From: CAZQYC01 sp043746555
GTDB taxonomy: Bacteria > Pseudomonadota > Gammaproteobacteria > Steroidobacterales > Steroidobacteraceae
DNA: 18,308 nt
NCBI GenBank assembly: GCA_043746555.1
Contig: JAYTQU010000128.1
Span: 1-18,308 of the forward strand
Direction: 5' to 3'
Shown here: positions 8,143 through 16,005 of the stretch, in pieces
Layout of the letters: each line of letters begins with the position of its first letter
Numbering within the stretch: position 1 is the stretch's first letter
Made by a program: the position numbers and the translations under genes
The notes under the pieces: model-generated
Databases searched by the model: none
Told to the model about the DNA's origin: nothing
Seen by the model: the letters and a program-made list of their open reading frames with translations, nothing else

Positions 8143-8261
8143 GGTTGGCGATTCGCGACTTGAATAAGGTAGCTCAGATAGGTTCCTTTTGCCATCGCCC
8201 GGAAGTACTAGCGCCGGCACGGAGGTAGAAAAGGAGGCAGTCGCTGTGCACGGCAACTCAC

Positions 8262-8960
8262 CTAACCGAAAAGCGTTTTCAATTCCGTATCGGACAACAC
8301 TTGCCAGTCGCCGCGTGGCAGAGTACCCAAGGTGAGGCCACCCAGTTGGCTGCGATGCAATGTCTCAACATGATTTCCGACCGCAGCGAACATCCGGCGT
8401 GCTTGGTGGTAACGACCTTCGGTGAGAGTCAGTCTTGCTTGTCGCGGCGAAATGATATCGAGCGCTGCCGGTGCGAGCGGTTCTTTTTCCGATTCGAGCA
8501 TCATGGCACCGCCGGCAAAGATGGCGGCTTCGTCGCCGCGTAAATCGCGGGCGAGCGTTACTTCATATATTTTCGCGAGATTCGATTTCGGATGAACGAT
8601 GCGATGAAGTAACGTCCCGTCGTCGGTCATCAGCAATAAGCCGGTGGTGTCTCGATCGAGTCGGCCGACTGTCGCAAGCGTCGGCGAGCGCAATCGAAAG
8701 CGCGGCGGAAATAAATCGTATACCACTCCTCCCGCATCTTTCGTCGAACAGGTATATCCCGCGGGTTTATGCAGCATCAAAACTAACGGTGTCGGTGGAT
8801 CGAGCGATTCGTTGTCGATCCGTATCTTGGCATGCTCGGTTTGATCGTCGGCATACAACACTTCGTCAGTCGCGTTGGTGATGCGGCCTTCGCGAAACAT
8901 CAGCGCAACTTGTTTACGACTGCCGTAACCTAAGTTGGCGATCAGTTTGACGAGCTTCAT
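8262..8960 (-). CDS. RsuA/RluB/E/F-family rRNA pseudouridine synthase
   Basis: A cytoplasmic pseudouridine synthase of 232 residues. An N-terminal S4 RNA-binding domain (KLIANLGYGSRKQVALMFREG) leads into LMLHKPAGYTCS and the catalytic GRLDRDTTGLLLMTDDG (Asp102), then the family's EGRYHQARRMFAAVGNHVETLHR block. The compact length fits RsuA, which makes pseudouridine 516 in 16S rRNA, better than the longer RluB. It starts by ATGA overlap with the upstream methyltransferase (8957-8960), so translation is probably coupled. RluE or RluF specificity cannot be excluded from sequence reading alone. Confidence 0.9.
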   Translation of the reverse strand: MKLVKLIANLGYGSRKQVALMFREGRITNATDEVLYADDQTEHAKIRIDNESLDPPTPLVLMLHKPAGYTCSTKDAGGVVYDLFPPRFRLRSPTLATVGRLDRDTTGLLLMTDDGTLLHRIVHPKSNLAKIYEVTLARDLRGDEAAIFAGGAMMLESEKEPLAPAALDIISPRQARLTLTEGRYHQARRMFAAVGNHVETLHRSQLGGLTLGTLPRGDWQVLSDTELKTLFG

Positions 8961-10012
8961 CGTTTTGTCCTTTGCGTTTTAACCGACTTGATTGCTTCTA
9001 TGATTTTGAATCCTTGTTCTTGAGCGACGATGCGCACCGTGCCGAAGTTCGCATCCAGTACTGCTTCGTACGGCAGGTGTCGATTGGCGACGAGCCACAA
9101 GCGCCCGCCCGGATTGAGCGCTTCGGCGGCAGCCACGATGAAGCGGCGTCCGATATCGGGTCGATCGGTGCGACTCCGCGTGTGAAACGGCGGATTGCTA
9201 ACGATGACATCGTACTTGCGTTGCAATCCGCTAGTCACATCATGCCAGAAATAGTCAACTTTAACGCGCGACTCAAAGTTGGTGAGATTGCGACGCGCAA
9301 GATCGAGCGCGCGATTCTCCGCTTCGTAGACATCGAGAGCGGTAATTCGCCGACAGCGCGTCAGCAGCTCTGCGGATAAATATCCAAAGCCGGTGCCCAG
9401 ATCGGCAGCGCGTCCAGCGAGATCGTTGGGGAAATGTTTTACGAGCAGCGCGGAAGCTGTGTCGATTCGATCCCACGCGAACACGCCGGGACGGCTGACG
9501 AAGCGATCATTGTCGATTGGTCGAATTGCGTCGAGCGTTAGCCACTCATTAAGTAACGCGGTATTGATTTTGTCGTCAATCGGTCCCGTCCAAAAAATGC
9601 GACATTTGTTTTTCGATAGTGCTGTCAATTCCCCAGTGAGCTTTGCAAGATCGAATTCGCTTGAGCGCGCGCCCTCGTTATTGGCAACGCAGGCGAGTAC
9701 GCAGCCGCCCGGTTTGGCGATGGCAATTGCGCGCGCCATCGACGCTCGCGCTTCGTCGCGTTGTCGCGGCGGTAGCAGCAAGACTAACGAAAACGTTTTG
9801 TGCTCGTCGTTGGTAACGATGAAGCCTGCGCGTTGCAGAGCGTCGGCGTCGGGCTTGAAGCTCTGCTCGCAAACAAGCCCAGGTAGCGGTTGTTGTCGCA
9901 AGGCGTGACCATCGCGAGCGCGTAAAAATAGTGCGCCGTCAGTGGGCCAATCCAATTGACCAATGCGAAACGGAAGAAAAAGCGTATCAAGAGTGATGTC
10001 TTCGACAATCAC
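8957..10012 (-). CDS. RsmC/RlmG-like class I methyltransferase (rRNA guanine-N2)
   Basis: A protein of 351 residues, close to E. coli RsmC in length and layout. The N-terminal half is a degenerate methyltransferase-like domain (LVLLLPPRQRDEARASMARA, PGGCVLACVANNEGA). The C-terminal half is the catalytic domain: GVFAWDRIDTASALL, motif I DLGTGFGYLS (Asp204), and the NPPF motif (273-276, VSNPPFHTRSRTD) typical of base N-methyltransferases, then NPGGRLWLVANRHLPYE. RsmC makes m2G1207 in 16S rRNA and RlmG makes m2G1835 in 23S rRNA; I cannot separate them. The start is GTG, whose last bases form the stop of the upstream transporter remnant (GTGA, 10012-10009). Coupling to RsuA suggests a small-subunit modification operon. 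Confidence 0.87.
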   Translation of the reverse strand: MIVEDITLDTLFLPFRIGQLDWPTDGALFLRARDGHALRQQPLPGLVCEQSFKPDADALQRAGFIVTNDEHKTFSLVLLLPPRQRDEARASMARAIAIAKPGGCVLACVANNEGARSSEFDLAKLTGELTALSKNKCRIFWTGPIDDKINTALLNEWLTLDAIRPIDNDRFVSRPGVFAWDRIDTASALLVKHFPNDLAGRAADLGTGFGYLSAELLTRCRRITALDVYEAENRALDLARRNLTNFESRVKVDYFWHDVTSGLQRKYDVIVSNPPFHTRSRTDRPDIGRRFIVAAAEALNPGGRLWLVANRHLPYEAVLDANFGTVRIVAQEQGFKIIEAIKSVKTQRTKR

Positions 10013-10320
10013 GATGTCAGTACTCCAACAATCGCCGCAGTTGCACAGGTCGCAAACGTTCCAGCGATGATGCTATGCAGATCAAAACGCGCTATCTCGG
10101 GACGTCGATGCGATCACTTAGTGCATCGATCGGCCATTGCGACAACTGCACATACGCTAACAATTCGTTGAGCGTGGTCTTGGCGCCGAGCAACAAACCG
10201 ACCGTCGGCGCTTCACGCCAATCAGCCACGCAATCGGCGCAAAACCCCCACCCAAAATGCGACCGAAACTCAAGTCCGCGCCGCCGATGCCGAGCGCGCT
10301 TTGAAGTTGTAGAGGCATAA
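10009..10320 (-). pseudogene. Remnant of a CNT/NupC-family nucleoside transporter C-terminus
   Basis: Read on the minus strand from about 10320, three frames together give the end of a concentrative nucleoside transporter. Frame one gives SFGRILGGGFAPIAWLIGV. After a frameshift comes EAPTVGLLLGAKTTLNELLA and then YVQLSQWPIDALSDR. The stretch expected next in the family (ATYALCGFANF... IGGIG) is deleted, and a third frame ends RPEIARFDLHSIIAGTF, then ATCATAAIVGVLTS and a TGA at 10011-10009. About the first three quarters of a roughly 400-residue transporter is missing. The decayed gene's stop still overlaps the GTG of the RsmC-like gene, implying an old operon. The family call rests on recalled CNT motifs. 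Confidence 0.72.
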
Positions 10321-10355
10321 AGTATTTGGAATCGAGACGCGATTGGATGTTTTTC

Positions 10356-11300
10356 CTATTGGCCGCGTCCCGTGTCCCGAGTCTCGCGTCTCGTCCGGGG
10401 TCGTTCCACAAACGCCTTCACCGCCGCAATGAACGCATCATGCGAATCTTCGAGCATCGCTGCGTGATCTCCGCCCGCAAGGATCACCCATTGTTTATCG
10501 GGATTACCCAACCCAACAAATACACGCGACTGAGCGTCGATGGGTGCGAGCGGATCGCGTTCGCCGTGCATCAATAGTGTCGGCGCTTTCACTTTTTGAG
10601 GATTGAGCACGGAGTACTCGTCGAGCTTATTCCAATCGGCGCGCACCGGATCGGTTTTGAGTGCGGCGACAACATAGGCTTCGATCGCGTCTTTTGAAAT
10701 AACCGATGGCGAGATGAAATCGCTCATTGCTCGTTCGCGAGTGTTGACTTCACGCGGTGGTTCGATAGACGTGAGCGGTACTTGTGGGTTGGCTGCCGGA
10801 TCGCGCGGATAGCCGTAAAGAATAAGATCGGACATCGTCTCGGGATAGAGCTGCGCAGTGAGGTGCGACACAACCGATCCCATCGACCAACCGAACAGCA
10901 CGGGCTTGGCCAATTGCGGGTGACGACGATGTATGAATTTCAATACCTGCGCGACGTCGTTGGCTGCCTCGTTAGGAGTGCTCCAACCATTTTTGTTGCG
11001 TGGCGTGGAACCGTAACCGCGTAAGTCGATCGCGTAAGTGGCATAACCTAGCTTGACTAAAGCCTGCATCACGGAACGGTTGTGCTTTGGAACTTGCAAA
11101 TCGAAATCGGGTAGGGCACTCCAGGTGCGGCCGTGAACCAGCAGTATCGAAAACTTAGGATTTGCCGGTGCGCGCGACCAAACAGAAATCGGATGATCGT
11201 CCACCGTAACGATGTGCTGCATCGGTGCGCTTGCCGCAACCGCCAACTGTGCGCACCACAGTATTGCCGCGAAAAATGCGACACAAAACTTGATCTTCAT
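10356..11300 (-). CDS. Exported alpha/beta hydrolase (serine hydrolase)
   Basis: A protein of 314 residues with a clear Sec signal peptide (about 1-23, basic MKIK, then a hydrophobic core ending near AVAASA). The alpha/beta-hydrolase triad is visible: nucleophile in GWSMGS (Ser139), acid in GERDPLAP (Asp249) and base in GGDHAAML (His279). LVHGRTWSALPDFDL forms the oxyanion region. The substrate cannot be told; lipase, esterase or lactonase-like activities are possible in the periplasm. The last dozen or so residues (RPRTRRETRDTGRGQ) are encoded by a heptamer repeat array, so the natural stop seems to have been replaced or read through. It is divergent from the thiolase, with 88 bp between starts. 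Confidence 0.87.
   Translation of the reverse strand: MKIKFCVAFFAAILWCAQLAVAASAPMQHIVTVDDHPISVWSRAPANPKFSILLVHGRTWSALPDFDLQVPKHNRSVMQALVKLGYATYAIDLRGYGSTPRNKNGWSTPNEAANDVAQVLKFIHRRHPQLAKPVLFGWSMGSVVSHLTAQLYPETMSDLILYGYPRDPAANPQVPLTSIEPPREVNTRERAMSDFISPSVISKDAIEAYVVAALKTDPVRADWNKLDEYSVLNPQKVKAPTLLMHGERDPLAPIDAQSRVFVGLGNPDKQWVILAGGDHAAMLEDSHDAFIAAVKAFVERPRTRRETRDTGRGQ
10365..10392 (-). repeat. Heptamer tandem array (GRGACNC)4 at the 3' end of the hydrolase gene
   Basis: On the minus strand the array reads GAGACGC, GAGACTC, GGGACAC, GGGACGC, four adjacent 7-bp units. It lies inside the hydrolase reading frame and encodes its Arg/Thr-rich C-terminus, about 6 bp before the TAG. A related array is at 12616-12643. 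Confidence 0.72.
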
Positions 11301-11388
11301 ACTTCTATTCCGGAATGGCTACACGAATTCAACGGCACACGGCTATCATAGCGCCAATAGTTTTAGTTCACTGCAAAGGTTAAGAGTC

Positions 11389-12603
11389 ATGAGTTCCAGC
11401 CGCGAAGCTTTTATCTGCGATGCAATTCGTACGCCCGTTGGTCGCTACAATGGGTCGCTTGCGTCAATTCGTCCCGACGACTTGGGCGCCATTCCCTTAA
11501 AAGCGCTGATCGAGCGCAATCCAAAAGTGGATTGGAGCGCGGTGGATGAACTCTATTTCGGCTGCGCCAATCAAGCGGGCGAGGACAATCGCAATGTGGG
11601 CCGCATGTCGCTGCTGCTCGCGGGATCGCCGGACACCACTCCCGCCGCGACCGTCAATCGCCTGTGCGGATCGGGACTCGATGCGGTCGCGATTGCTTCG
11701 CGCGCTATCAAAGCAGGCGACGCGGAATTGGTCATTGCGGGCGGCGTTGAAAGCATGACGCGCGCGCCGTTCGTAATGGGCAAAGCCGACAGCGCATTCT
11801 CGCGTGCCGCCAAACTTGAAGACACGACGATTGGCTGGCGCTTTATCAATCCCGCGTTTAAAGCAATGTTCGGCGTCGATTCGATGCCGGAGACGGCGGA
11901 AAATCTTGTCGCGCAATACACCATCACGCGCAACGATCAAGATGCGTTCGCTTATCGCAGCCAACAACGCTGGGGCAAAGCGAATGCCGCCGGTATTTTC
12001 AACGACGAAATTATTCCCGTGACCATCCCTCACGGGAAAAAGGAAACCAAGCAATTTACGACTGACGAACATCCGCGCGTTGAAACGACGCTTGAAGCGC
12101 TTGCTAAATTGAAAGGTGTGGTGCGCGCCGATGGCACCGTGACAGCTGGAAATTCATCGGGTATCAACGACGGAGCCGCCGCGTTGCTCATTGCCGGCGA
12201 AGCAGCGGTTAAAAAGTACGGTCTGACACCGCGCGCTCGCATTATTAGTGCGGCGACTGCCGGAGTGCCGCCACGCGTGATGGGTTACGGACCGGTGCCG
12301 GCGGTGCAAAAGCTCATGGCGCGTACCGGATTAAAACTTTCGCAGATGGACACCATCGAATTGAACGAGGCCTTCGCCGCGCAGGGTCTCGCCGTGTTGC
12401 GCGGACTCGATCTCGCCGATGACGCGGAGAACGTCAATCCAAACGGCGGTGCGATCGCCATTGGGCATCCGCTCGGTATGAGCGGCGCGCGACTCGCCAC
12501 CACCGCGATGTATCAATTGCATCGTATCAAAGGACGCTACGCGCTCTGTACGATGTGCATCGGCGTGGGTCAGGGCATCGCGTTGGTGATGGAAAGAGTG
12601 TAG
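11389..12603 (+). CDS. pcaF: Acetyl-CoA acetyltransferase-family thiolase, 3-oxoadipyl-CoA thiolase type
   Basis: A thiolase of 404 residues. The ATG at 11389 is preceded by AAAGG (11375-11379) and gives the family-typical opening REAFICDAIRTPVGRY; the frame is open further upstream, but those residues do not belong. Catalytic residues are the acyl-accepting Cys93 in NRLCGSGLDA, His360 in GGAIAIGHPLGMSGAR and Cys390 in CTMCIGVGQG. The N-terminal region with ALIERNPKVDW, GCANQAGEDNRNV and GRMSLLLAGS closely follows PcaF/PaaJ-type enzymes, which cleave 3-oxoadipyl-CoA to succinyl-CoA and acetyl-CoA at the end of the beta-ketoadipate or phenylacetate route. No other aromatic-degradation gene is nearby, so a general acetyl-CoA acetyltransferase role remains possible. 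Confidence 0.9.
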   Translation: MSSSREAFICDAIRTPVGRYNGSLASIRPDDLGAIPLKALIERNPKVDWSAVDELYFGCANQAGEDNRNVGRMSLLLAGSPDTTPAATVNRLCGSGLDAVAIASRAIKAGDAELVIAGGVESMTRAPFVMGKADSAFSRAAKLEDTTIGWRFINPAFKAMFGVDSMPETAENLVAQYTITRNDQDAFAYRSQQRWGKANAAGIFNDEIIPVTIPHGKKETKQFTTDEHPRVETTLEALAKLKGVVRADGTVTAGNSSGINDGAAALLIAGEAAVKKYGLTPRARIISAATAGVPPRVMGYGPVPAVQKLMARTGLKLSQMDTIELNEAFAAQGLAVLRGLDLADDAENVNPNGGAIAIGHPLGMSGARLATTAMYQLHRIKGRYALCTMCIGVGQGIALVMERV

Positions 12604-12615
12604 CCGTCGAGGCGC

Positions 12616-12643
12616 GGGACCCGAGACACGAGACGCGAAACTT
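12616..12643 (+). repeat. Heptamer tandem array, second copy, after the thiolase gene
   Basis: GGGACCC, GAGACAC, GAGACGC and the diverged GAAACTT form four adjacent 7-bp units, 12 bp after the thiolase stop. The consensus GRGACNC matches the array at 10365-10392 in the opposite orientation. The gap between thiolase and the HKD gene contains little else. Confidence 0.72.
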
Positions 12644-12665
12644 GAAAAGAAACGTTGGGTGACGC

Positions 12666-13859
12666 GTGACGATTGATGAGCAAGAACGCTCTTCCGCTAC
12701 TCCTTCAGGAGTCGCGTTCAGCGCCGCTCCCGTCACCGTCGGCGGGCATCGCTTCCAATTTCTTCCCACCGGCGCGACAGCAATTGACGCGCTAGAGGAA
12801 TTAATTAACCAAGCGCAGCATTCCCTGTGTTTGGAAATGTATATCTACAAATCCGATGCAACCGGCGAGCGTATTCGCGCGGTGTTGTTGACCGCTTGCG
12901 CGCGCGGTGTGCGCGTGCGCATCCTGCTTGACGATTTCGGTTCGGCGGAACTGGCAAAGAATTATTTTATCGAGTTGCAGAAGCTCGGTGCGGAATTGCG
13001 TTTCTTCAATCCATCGCGCGCGTTACGCGCCGCATTTCGCAATCATCGAAAACTATGCGTGGCTGATCGTCGGATTGCCGTTATCGGTGGCATCAATATC
13101 GGCGATGAATACGCAGGCGACGGCGTCACACAAGGATGGCGCGATTTGGGCATGCGTATCGAGGGGGCGTTGGCTCAAGAATTGGAATTCACGTTCGATC
13201 GCATGTTCGTCGCCGCACGTGCAAACACCAAGGCAGTGATCGCTTTTGCGTACGGACGCGAAAGGAAATCGGCGTCGTACCACGCGCCGCTATTGCTAAC
13301 GTCGGGCCCGGGATTTCACGGCTCGCAGTTACGCAAAGCGCTGCATCGGGATTTCTGGAATGCGAATCGAGTTGCCATTATCGCGGCTTACTTTACGCCG
13401 CCCTGGCAATTGCGTCGCGCATTACGGAGTGCAGCGAAGCGCGGCATCGTGCGTCTATTGCTGCCGGGCAAGAGCGATGTGCCCATCATGCGCTTGGCCG
13501 CGCAGCACTTATATGAGCGAATGCTACGACATCGCATCGAAATCTTCGAATACCAACCGCAAATTCTCCACTCGAAACTCGTCGTGGTCGACGACGTCGT
13601 TTATGTCGGCTCATGCAACTTCGACGTTCGCAGCTTGCAACTCAATTTTGATTTTATGGTCAGAATTCCGAGTGGCGAGTTGGCGGCGCAAGCGCGCAGT
13701 ATTTTCACGCAAGACCTTGCCCGCAGTAACGCAGTCACGTTAACGGAGTGGAACGCGAACGATGGATTGTGGCGACGCGCCATCCGCTTTGTCGCGTTTT
13801 GGCTGGCCACGCGCTTTGATCCCTTTTTGGCGCGGAGGAAATGGCGTGCGTTGCGATAA
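12666..13859 (+). CDS. Phospholipase D-like protein, probable cardiolipin synthase (ClsB/ClsC-like)
   Basis: A protein of 397 residues with two HKD motifs: HRKLCVAD (His127, Lys129, Asp134), followed by GGINIGDEY, and HSKLVVVD (His302, Lys304, Asp309), followed by YVGSCNFDVRSLQLNFD. Both halves of the PLD active site are intact. There are no N-terminal membrane spans as in ClsA, so the ClsB/ClsC type is the better match. These enzymes join phospholipids to make cardiolipin at the inner membrane. The C-terminus (RRAIRFVAFWLATRFDPF) is an amphipathic or hydrophobic stretch that could bind the membrane. The only start after the preceding in-frame stop (12660-12662) is GTG at 12666, with no strong ribosome binding site. 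Other PLD-type phosphatidyltransferase activity cannot be excluded. Confidence 0.86.
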   Translation: MTIDEQERSSATPSGVAFSAAPVTVGGHRFQFLPTGATAIDALEELINQAQHSLCLEMYIYKSDATGERIRAVLLTACARGVRVRILLDDFGSAELAKNYFIELQKLGAELRFFNPSRALRAAFRNHRKLCVADRRIAVIGGINIGDEYAGDGVTQGWRDLGMRIEGALAQELEFTFDRMFVAARANTKAVIAFAYGRERKSASYHAPLLLTSGPGFHGSQLRKALHRDFWNANRVAIIAAYFTPPWQLRRALRSAAKRGIVRLLLPGKSDVPIMRLAAQHLYERMLRHRIEIFEYQPQILHSKLVVVDDVVYVGSCNFDVRSLQLNFDFMVRIPSGELAAQARSIFTQDLARSNAVTLTEWNANDGLWRRAIRFVAFWLATRFDPFLARRKWRALR

Positions 13860-14421
13860 CGAGCAGTTAATGCGCGACAGTATGTGGCAGAGGCGAGTCC
13901 GTGTTAGCTCCAACGAATAGTAGAGCACGCTGCAGCGCAGCTAGAGAGGCGCTCGCAAAAAACCCTTGACGGGGCAGCTTGCCCCTGGTTTCGAAAACCG
14001 TTTCACAGCATCAAAAAGAAGCGCGCATTTGCAACGTTTCTTTCATCTTTCAATCCGATCGGCGTAAAAGCGATATTACTTGCGTCTAACCCTCACGAGC
14101 ACGCGCATTGGTTTTATGCGCATCGCAAACGAGCACCGCATTAATTTGGGCGCTTTGTATGCCCTGAAGGACACTTGCCATCGGTCAACAAGGCGAGCAG
14201 ATTAGTCGACGTAGTGTGAACGTGCCGTTGGAGTGGACGGCATACGAAAGAAATCACTCAACACGCACCATGCAAGCATTTCGTGTATCTGTTTGCTGCA
14301 AGCGATTTGTTGAAAACGCAGTTAGTAGCGAAGGCGGCTTCGCAAAATGCGAATGCTTGGTTTACGAAGCCCAACCGTGATGCATTGTGATGGCGCGTCA
14401 GCAAACCAAAGAGGGGGATCA
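13860..14421. other. Gene-free interval of about 560 bp upstream of the sigma-54 activator
   Basis: No coding sequence is supported here. Structures seen: a perfect hairpin GGGGCA/TGCCCC with 3-nt loop (13971-13985), directly followed by a weaker GGTTT/AAACC stem (13987-13999), about 110 bp after the HKD gene; and an inverted repeat TGCCGT (14223-14228)/ACGGCA (14237-14242), about 180 bp before the activator start. The first pair could be a weak terminator, although no T-tract follows. The second could be an operator. I found no sigma-54 element and no convincing sigma-70 promoter. Confidence 0.5.
14411..14417 (+). promoter_or_regulatory. Strong Shine-Dalgarno that decides the start of the sigma-54 activator
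   Basis: GAGGGGG lies four to five bases before the ATG at 14422. The frame's first ATG at 14347 and one at 14353 have no such sequence and add 25 residues that fit no receiver domain. Confidence 0.78.
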
Positions 14422-15795
14422 ATGCGGGGACTAGTTTGCGCCAGCCCTGGCTCGATGACGACTGCGACCGCAATCGCGGATGCAATCCGCTGTGCAGCGA
14501 ATGCGGCGCCGTTGGTGCTACAAATAGATCATGCGGTACCGCTGGATGCCGTGATGGCATCCGGGCTGACGGACGTACTCATCGCTTGTACGAATTCCGC
14601 GGAGCTGACTGAGTTGCTGAGCTTGCTGAGTGAGGTGCGCAGAGCAGCGCCCGCTTGTGCGGTTGTCATCGTCGAGACAGGGCTTAGCCTACATGAGATT
14701 GCGTTACTGTTTAGCGCCGGTGCCTACGATTTCACGTCGTCTTCGGCAACGACGGATGAATTGCTCGCGCGCACACATCGTGCGTTGGGATTGGTGACGA
14801 CAATTCGCATTCCGGACGTGCGCGTCGTCGGACATCCAAAGATAAAAGCACTGATCGGCGAAAGCGCACCGTTTCTCAAGGTGATGTCTCAATTGCCGGT
14901 GGTGGCCGGGTGCGATGCGGGTGCATTGATCCTCGGCGAAACGGGTACTGGAAAGGAAATTTTTGCGCAGGCGGTCCACTACCTGTCGGCGCGCGCGTCG
15001 CGCCCTTGGATTGCCGTCAATTGCGCCGCCATTCCTGCGGACTTGGTCGAGAATGAATTGTTTGGTCACGTACGAGGTGCGTATACCACGGCTCATGCAT
15101 CGCAAGCTGGACTGGTGCGAGAAGCGGAAGGCGGGACATTGTTTCTGGATGAAATCGACAATCTTCCCTTTGATGCTCAAGCCAAACTATTGCGCTTCGT
15201 GCAGACCAAGGAGTATCGACCTGTTGGTAGTTCGTCGGTAGTGCGAGCCGATGTACGAATCATCGCAGCGAGCAATCAACCGCTCGAACAACTGGTGACC
15301 GCCGGCCGGTTTCGGCAGGATCTTTTTTACCGACTGAACATTCTCACCCTCTCGCTGCCGCCGCTTCGCGATCGTCGCGCCGACATACCGGCTTTGGCGC
15401 TGCATTTTCTGCAGCAGTATGCGAGCGAGTATCGCCGTAAGGTTTCGGGGTTTGGTGCGCTAGCGCTGGCGCACCTGATTGAGCGATCTTGGCCGGGGAA
15501 CGTGCGCGAGTTGCAACATGTGGTGGAACGTGCAGTGTTGATGGCGCATGGACCATTGCTCACGATGGCGGACATCGAACAATCCGGTGAAGCGCCTGTG
15601 CCGGTAGAGTCGTTTCGCCATATTAAAGCTCGAATAGTGGCGAGTTTCGAACGCAGCTATGTTGAACACCTGTTGGTCGTGAATCGCGGCAACATCACTT
15701 CGGCAGCGAGCGCCGCAAAAAAAAATCGCCGAGCTTTTTGGGAATTGATGCGCAAGCACAAGATCGACCCAGAGCGTTTTCGCGTCAGTCAGTAA
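14422..15795 (+). CDS. Sigma-54-dependent transcriptional activator with degenerate receiver domain
   Basis: A protein of 457 residues with the NtrC-type order. Residues 1-125 have a receiver-like fold but lack key residues: the position of the phosphoacceptor Asp reads DVLIACTNS, and the conserved Lys region reads GAYDFTSSSATTDELLAR without Lys, so it is probably not phosphorylated. The AAA+ core (about 140-375) has Walker A GETGTGKE (172-179), Walker B TLFLDEID (239-246), arginine-finger region FRQDLFYRLN and WPGNVRELQ (357-365). The sigma-54-contacting loop is GAYTTA (219-224) instead of GAFTGA. A Fis-type helix-turn-helix ends the protein (NRGNITSAASAAKKNRRAFWELMRK). It would open complexes at -24/-12 promoters. 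The perfect sigma-54 site 380 bp downstream, before the eCIS operon, is its likely target. Confidence 0.93.
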   Translation: MRGLVCASPGSMTTATAIADAIRCAANAAPLVLQIDHAVPLDAVMASGLTDVLIACTNSAELTELLSLLSEVRRAAPACAVVIVETGLSLHEIALLFSAGAYDFTSSSATTDELLARTHRALGLVTTIRIPDVRVVGHPKIKALIGESAPFLKVMSQLPVVAGCDAGALILGETGTGKEIFAQAVHYLSARASRPWIAVNCAAIPADLVENELFGHVRGAYTTAHASQAGLVREAEGGTLFLDEIDNLPFDAQAKLLRFVQTKEYRPVGSSSVVRADVRIIAASNQPLEQLVTAGRFRQDLFYRLNILTLSLPPLRDRRADIPALALHFLQQYASEYRRKVSGFGALALAHLIERSWPGNVRELQHVVERAVLMAHGPLLTMADIEQSGEAPVPVESFRHIKARIVASFERSYVEHLLVVNRGNITSAASAAKKNRRAFWELMRKHKIDPERFRVSQ

Positions 15796-15809
15796 TCGCA
15801 ACGAAAGCG

Positions 15810-15845
15810 GTCGATCTGCAAGTCGATGTCAAAGTCGATCCATCT
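15810..15845 (+). repeat. Three imperfect 12-bp direct repeats
   Basis: GTCGATCTGCAA, GTCGATGTCAAA and GTCGATCCATCT follow one another with no gap. They share the GTCGAT head and diverge after it. One frame across them reads VDLQVDVKVDPSKGDTSGYL and ends in a TGA near 15904, with no start codon, so it may be a fragment of a lost gene; I do not recognise it. Confidence 0.5.
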
Positions 15846-16005
15846 AAGGGCGACACTAGTGGCTATTTGCGTGTCGCAATGCGCGCTTACCTAGGCAAGC
15901 GCTGATTAAGCTGGTTCTCCGGCCTTTACCGAAACACGACGCGCGGTGGACCAGGCTTCCAGAGGCGCTTTTATTTCGAATCGCGCTTGTTCAGTGTTTG
16001 CCTAG

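Noticed and set aside
10157..10411. 84-codon minus-strand frame as a small gene
   Set aside because: It mixes the hydrolase end, the heptamer array and one frame of the transporter remnant. The neighbouring frames continue the transporter, so it is a pseudogene fragment.
11497..12072. 191-codon frame antisense to the thiolase
   Set aside because: It is a shadow of a strongly conserved thiolase coding region and carries no domain.
13971..13985. GGGGCA/TGCCCC hairpin as an intrinsic terminator of the HKD gene
   Set aside because: It lies about 110 bp after the stop and no T-tract follows, so I list it only as a structure.
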